A DNA stretch of 64,000 nucleotides from positions 1 through 64,000 of the forward strand of contig NZ_CADIJO010000005.1 in the NCBI RefSeq assembly GCF_902859705.1, in the 5' to 3' direction. The stretch's first letter is position 1; every line of letters starts with the position of its first letter. A program made the position numbers and the translations under genes. Shown here in pieces: positions 62,309-64,000 of the stretch. The notes below the pieces were generated by a model. It did no database searches, was not told the origin of the DNA, and was given only the letters and a program-made list of their open reading frames with translations. Source of the DNA: Achromobacter deleyi (lineage in GTDB: Bacteria; Pseudomonadota; Gammaproteobacteria; Burkholderiales; Burkholderiaceae_B).

Positions 62309-62444
62309 TCCTTGCCCGGGGCCCGGGCCGACGCCCTGCCCCCGGCTGCCCTGCGGGGCGCACCGACGCGGATGACCGCCACCCGTCCTTGACCCGGGCC
62401 GGTTAAACTTCCGCTTTGCCGCAACACCACACAAAGGTTCCCCC

Positions 62445-62906
62445 ATGAGCTCCGCTACGCTCAAGACCCGCCTGTCCGACGCCGTCAAGGACGCCATGCG
62501 CGCCAAGGCGAGCGAACGCCTTGCCACCCTGCGCTTCCTGCTGGCCGCGGTGAAGCAGAAAGAAGTGGACGAGCGCCGCGACCTGACCGACGCCGAAATC
62601 ACCGCCATCATCGAAAAGCAGGTCAAGCAACGCCGCGAGTCCATCGCCGCGTTCGAGCAGGCCGGCCGCACCGAAACCGCAGAACAGGAAAAGGCCGAAT
62701 TGGTCGTGCTGCAGGAATTCCTGCCGCAGGCCGCCACGCCTGAAGAAGTGGCCGCCGCCATCGACGCCGCCTTGGCCGAAGTGGCCGCGCAGGGCGTCAC
62801 CGGCGCTCCGGCCATGGGCAAGGTCATGGCCCTGCTCAAGCAATCGCTGGCTGGCCGCGCCGACATGACCGCGCTGTCGCAGCAAGTCAAAGGGCGGCTC
62901 GCCTGA
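62445..62906 (+). CDS. GatB/YqeY-domain protein
   Basis: The 153-residue protein is the helical YqeY family, seen in LATLRFLLAAVKQKEVDERR, IIEKQVKQRRESIAAFEQAGR and AMGKVMALLKQSL. The domain occurs in the tail of GatB; stand-alone proteins may bind tRNA or be involved in amide-transfer or replication-initiation contexts, but this is not settled. In relatives it often lies near rpsU and dnaG, which are not seen here. Confidence 0.88.
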   Translation: MSSATLKTRLSDAVKDAMRAKASERLATLRFLLAAVKQKEVDERRDLTDAEITAIIEKQVKQRRESIAAFEQAGRTETAEQEKAELVVLQEFLPQAATPEEVAAAIDAALAEVAAQGVTGAPAMGKVMALLKQSLAGRADMTALSQQVKGRLA

Positions 62907-62962
62907 AGCCGCCCGCCAGCGCCATCGCGCTGGACGCCGTCGCCCCGCCCTTGCGCGGGGCG

Positions 62963-64000
62963 ATGCGCGACTGTGTCGAGGCCATCAATATCGGCCGCCG
63001 GCATTTCGAATCCCGCTACGACACCACCCTTGTCGATCCGCTGAAGTCAGACCCGGACGCCCTGCGCCGTCTGTCTGACGCCATTGCGCCAGTCATCGAG
63101 GCCCTGGCCGCCGCGCCCGACAACGGCTACGGCTGGGGTTGCGGCGGCGGCTCTGCGCTGGCCTACCGCGAAGCGCGCAAGGTCACGTTGGGCCTGTGGC
63201 GCGGCAGCCATCATTCCAGCCGACCCGACGCCGACGGCGCGCTGGACTACTCCCGCTGCCTGTACCTGTTGTTCCAGGCCGCGCGCCTGTCGCCCGCCGG
63301 CATGGCGCAAGCCGTGGCCGGGCTGCAAGACGACATCGTCTTCAATCACCTCACCCTGCACATCATCGAAGACGCGCTGGCCCTGGCCGCGCAGGACGGC
63401 GCCGGCCAGGCCGCCCGCGCCGCGGCAGTCGAACCCTACGTCCAGCAGTTGCGCGCCACCCACATCTTTCGCGAGGAAGACAACCGCTACCAGGGCTACC
63501 GCATCCTGCTGCGCGACGCCGCCGATCACGGTGATGCCGCCGCCGCCCTGAAACTGCTGCCCCAGTGCAACACCCGCAGCGAACGCGACGAGATCGCCAT
63601 CATCAAGAGCCGGTTGGTGACCAGCGTCAGTGCGCGCGACGGGCTGCAGGCGGCGTTGGACCTGTGCGACCACAAACGCATCGGCCCGGCCTGCCGCGAA
63701 TACGCCTTGCGGCCGGTCGTGGACGCCGGCCAGTACCAGGCCGTGCAGGCCGCGCTGACCGCACACCCCGACCTGGCCAGCGCCGACAGCGGCGACGGCC
63801 TGGCCTTCCTGGTGCCTGCGTTCTGCCAGCAGCAGAAAAAAGCGGCCGACCCGCCGGATACCGCGCAATTCGATGCGCTGTTCGAACGCGTGAACGCCAT
63901 GAACCCCAAGCTCAAGCACGGCGATGCGCGACTGCGCGACTGGCTGCTGCTGGAACTGGGGCTGGCCTCGCGGGACAAGGCCTACGTCGCGCGCTGCCGC
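62963..64000 (+). CDS. Protein of unknown function, cut by the window edge
   Basis: An open frame runs from the ATG at 62963 to the last base, giving 346 residues without a stop. I do not recognise a family. It has no signal peptide and is rich in alanine and helical segments; a WGCGGGSALAYREARK segment lies near residue 65 and four or more cysteines occur. The frame stays open upstream to the YqeY stop, with a TTG at 62951 as an alternative start. The opposite-strand frame in this region is an antisense shadow. Confidence 0.6.
   Translation, partial: MRDCVEAINIGRRHFESRYDTTLVDPLKSDPDALRRLSDAIAPVIEALAAAPDNGYGWGCGGGSALAYREARKVTLGLWRGSHHSSRPDADGALDYSRCLYLLFQAARLSPAGMAQAVAGLQDDIVFNHLTLHIIEDALALAAQDGAGQAARAAAVEPYVQQLRATHIFREEDNRYQGYRILLRDAADHGDAAAALKLLPQCNTRSERDEIAIIKSRLVTSVSARDGLQAALDLCDHKRIGPACREYALRPVVDAGQYQAVQAALTAHPDLASADSGDGLAFLVPAFCQQQKKAADPPDTAQFDALFERVNAMNPKLKHGDARLRDWLLLELGLASRDKAYVARCR

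Noticed and set aside
63047-63919. Minus-strand open frame opposite the last gene
   Set aside because: The plus-strand frame has ordinary amino-acid composition and stays open to the window end, while the minus frame has shadow-like composition.
1-64000. Mobile elements, CRISPR arrays, tRNA or rRNA genes
   Set aside because: No transposase or integrase motifs, no regularly spaced repeats and no cloverleaf-like sequence were recognised on either strand by eye.

Overview
The window is GC-rich (about two thirds G+C by eye), densely coded DNA with many LysR regulators, LysE and EamA exporters and a monofunctional proline dehydrogenase. It looks like chromosomal DNA of a beta-proteobacterium, most likely family Alcaligenaceae (Achromobacter or Bordetella type); this placement is inference from gene style, not from a marker gene. 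I see no rRNA, tRNA, CRISPR array, insertion sequence or phage gene. No gene-free stretch exceeds 300 bases; the longest gaps (about 180 to 225 bases) are divergent promoter regions or lie beside terminators and are described below.

Layout. 1-9201: end of an M20-type amidase, a thioredoxin-like protein, two EamA exporters, a GNAT acetyltransferase divergent from a MocR regulator, two LysE exporters, a DUF72 protein and glutathione reductase. 9303-13411: a stand-alone pyruvate dehydrogenase E1 (aceE type) divergent from a MarR regulator, with a cluster of TTGCA/TGCAA half-sites between them, then an Asp/Glu racemase-family protein. 13439-23453: small unknown proteins, two diguanylate cyclases, a large MscS channel, an orphan adrenodoxin-type ferredoxin, VOC and YCII proteins and a Crp/Fnr regulator. 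23679-29856: an acyl-CoA ligase and acyl-CoA dehydrogenase pair, a strong terminator, and a sulfonate/nitrate-type ABC importer. 29945-42602: transporters, an FMN-binding oxidoreductase-like protein, a GST, a flavodoxin-like reductase, a hydrolase, proline dehydrogenase and the regulators beside them (HxlR, three LysR, AraC). 42794-45976: a DadA-type D-amino acid dehydrogenase and a nitric-oxide detoxification operon hmp-nsrR with a well-matched NsrR operator.

46009-62308 is the centrepiece: a complete aryl polyene (APE) type pigment cluster. A divergent phosphopantetheinyl transferase faces 18 co-directional, mostly overlapping genes: chain-length factor, acyltransferases, two acyl carrier proteins, an AMP-ligase fused to a hotdog dehydratase, glycosyltransferase, thioesterase, LolA-like carrier, MMPL exporter, a flavin enzyme with halogenase-like motifs, a lipoprotein, two ketosynthases, a second dehydratase, a ketoreductase and a small exported protein. 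The ligase would load an aryl acid on a carrier protein, the KS/CLF, KR and DH set would build the conjugated polyene, and the transferases, LolA, MMPL and lipoprotein would attach it to a lipid and carry it to the outer membrane. The two dehydratases appear to have complementary half active sites.

The window ends with a GatB/YqeY-domain protein and the start of an unrecognised protein cut by the window edge.
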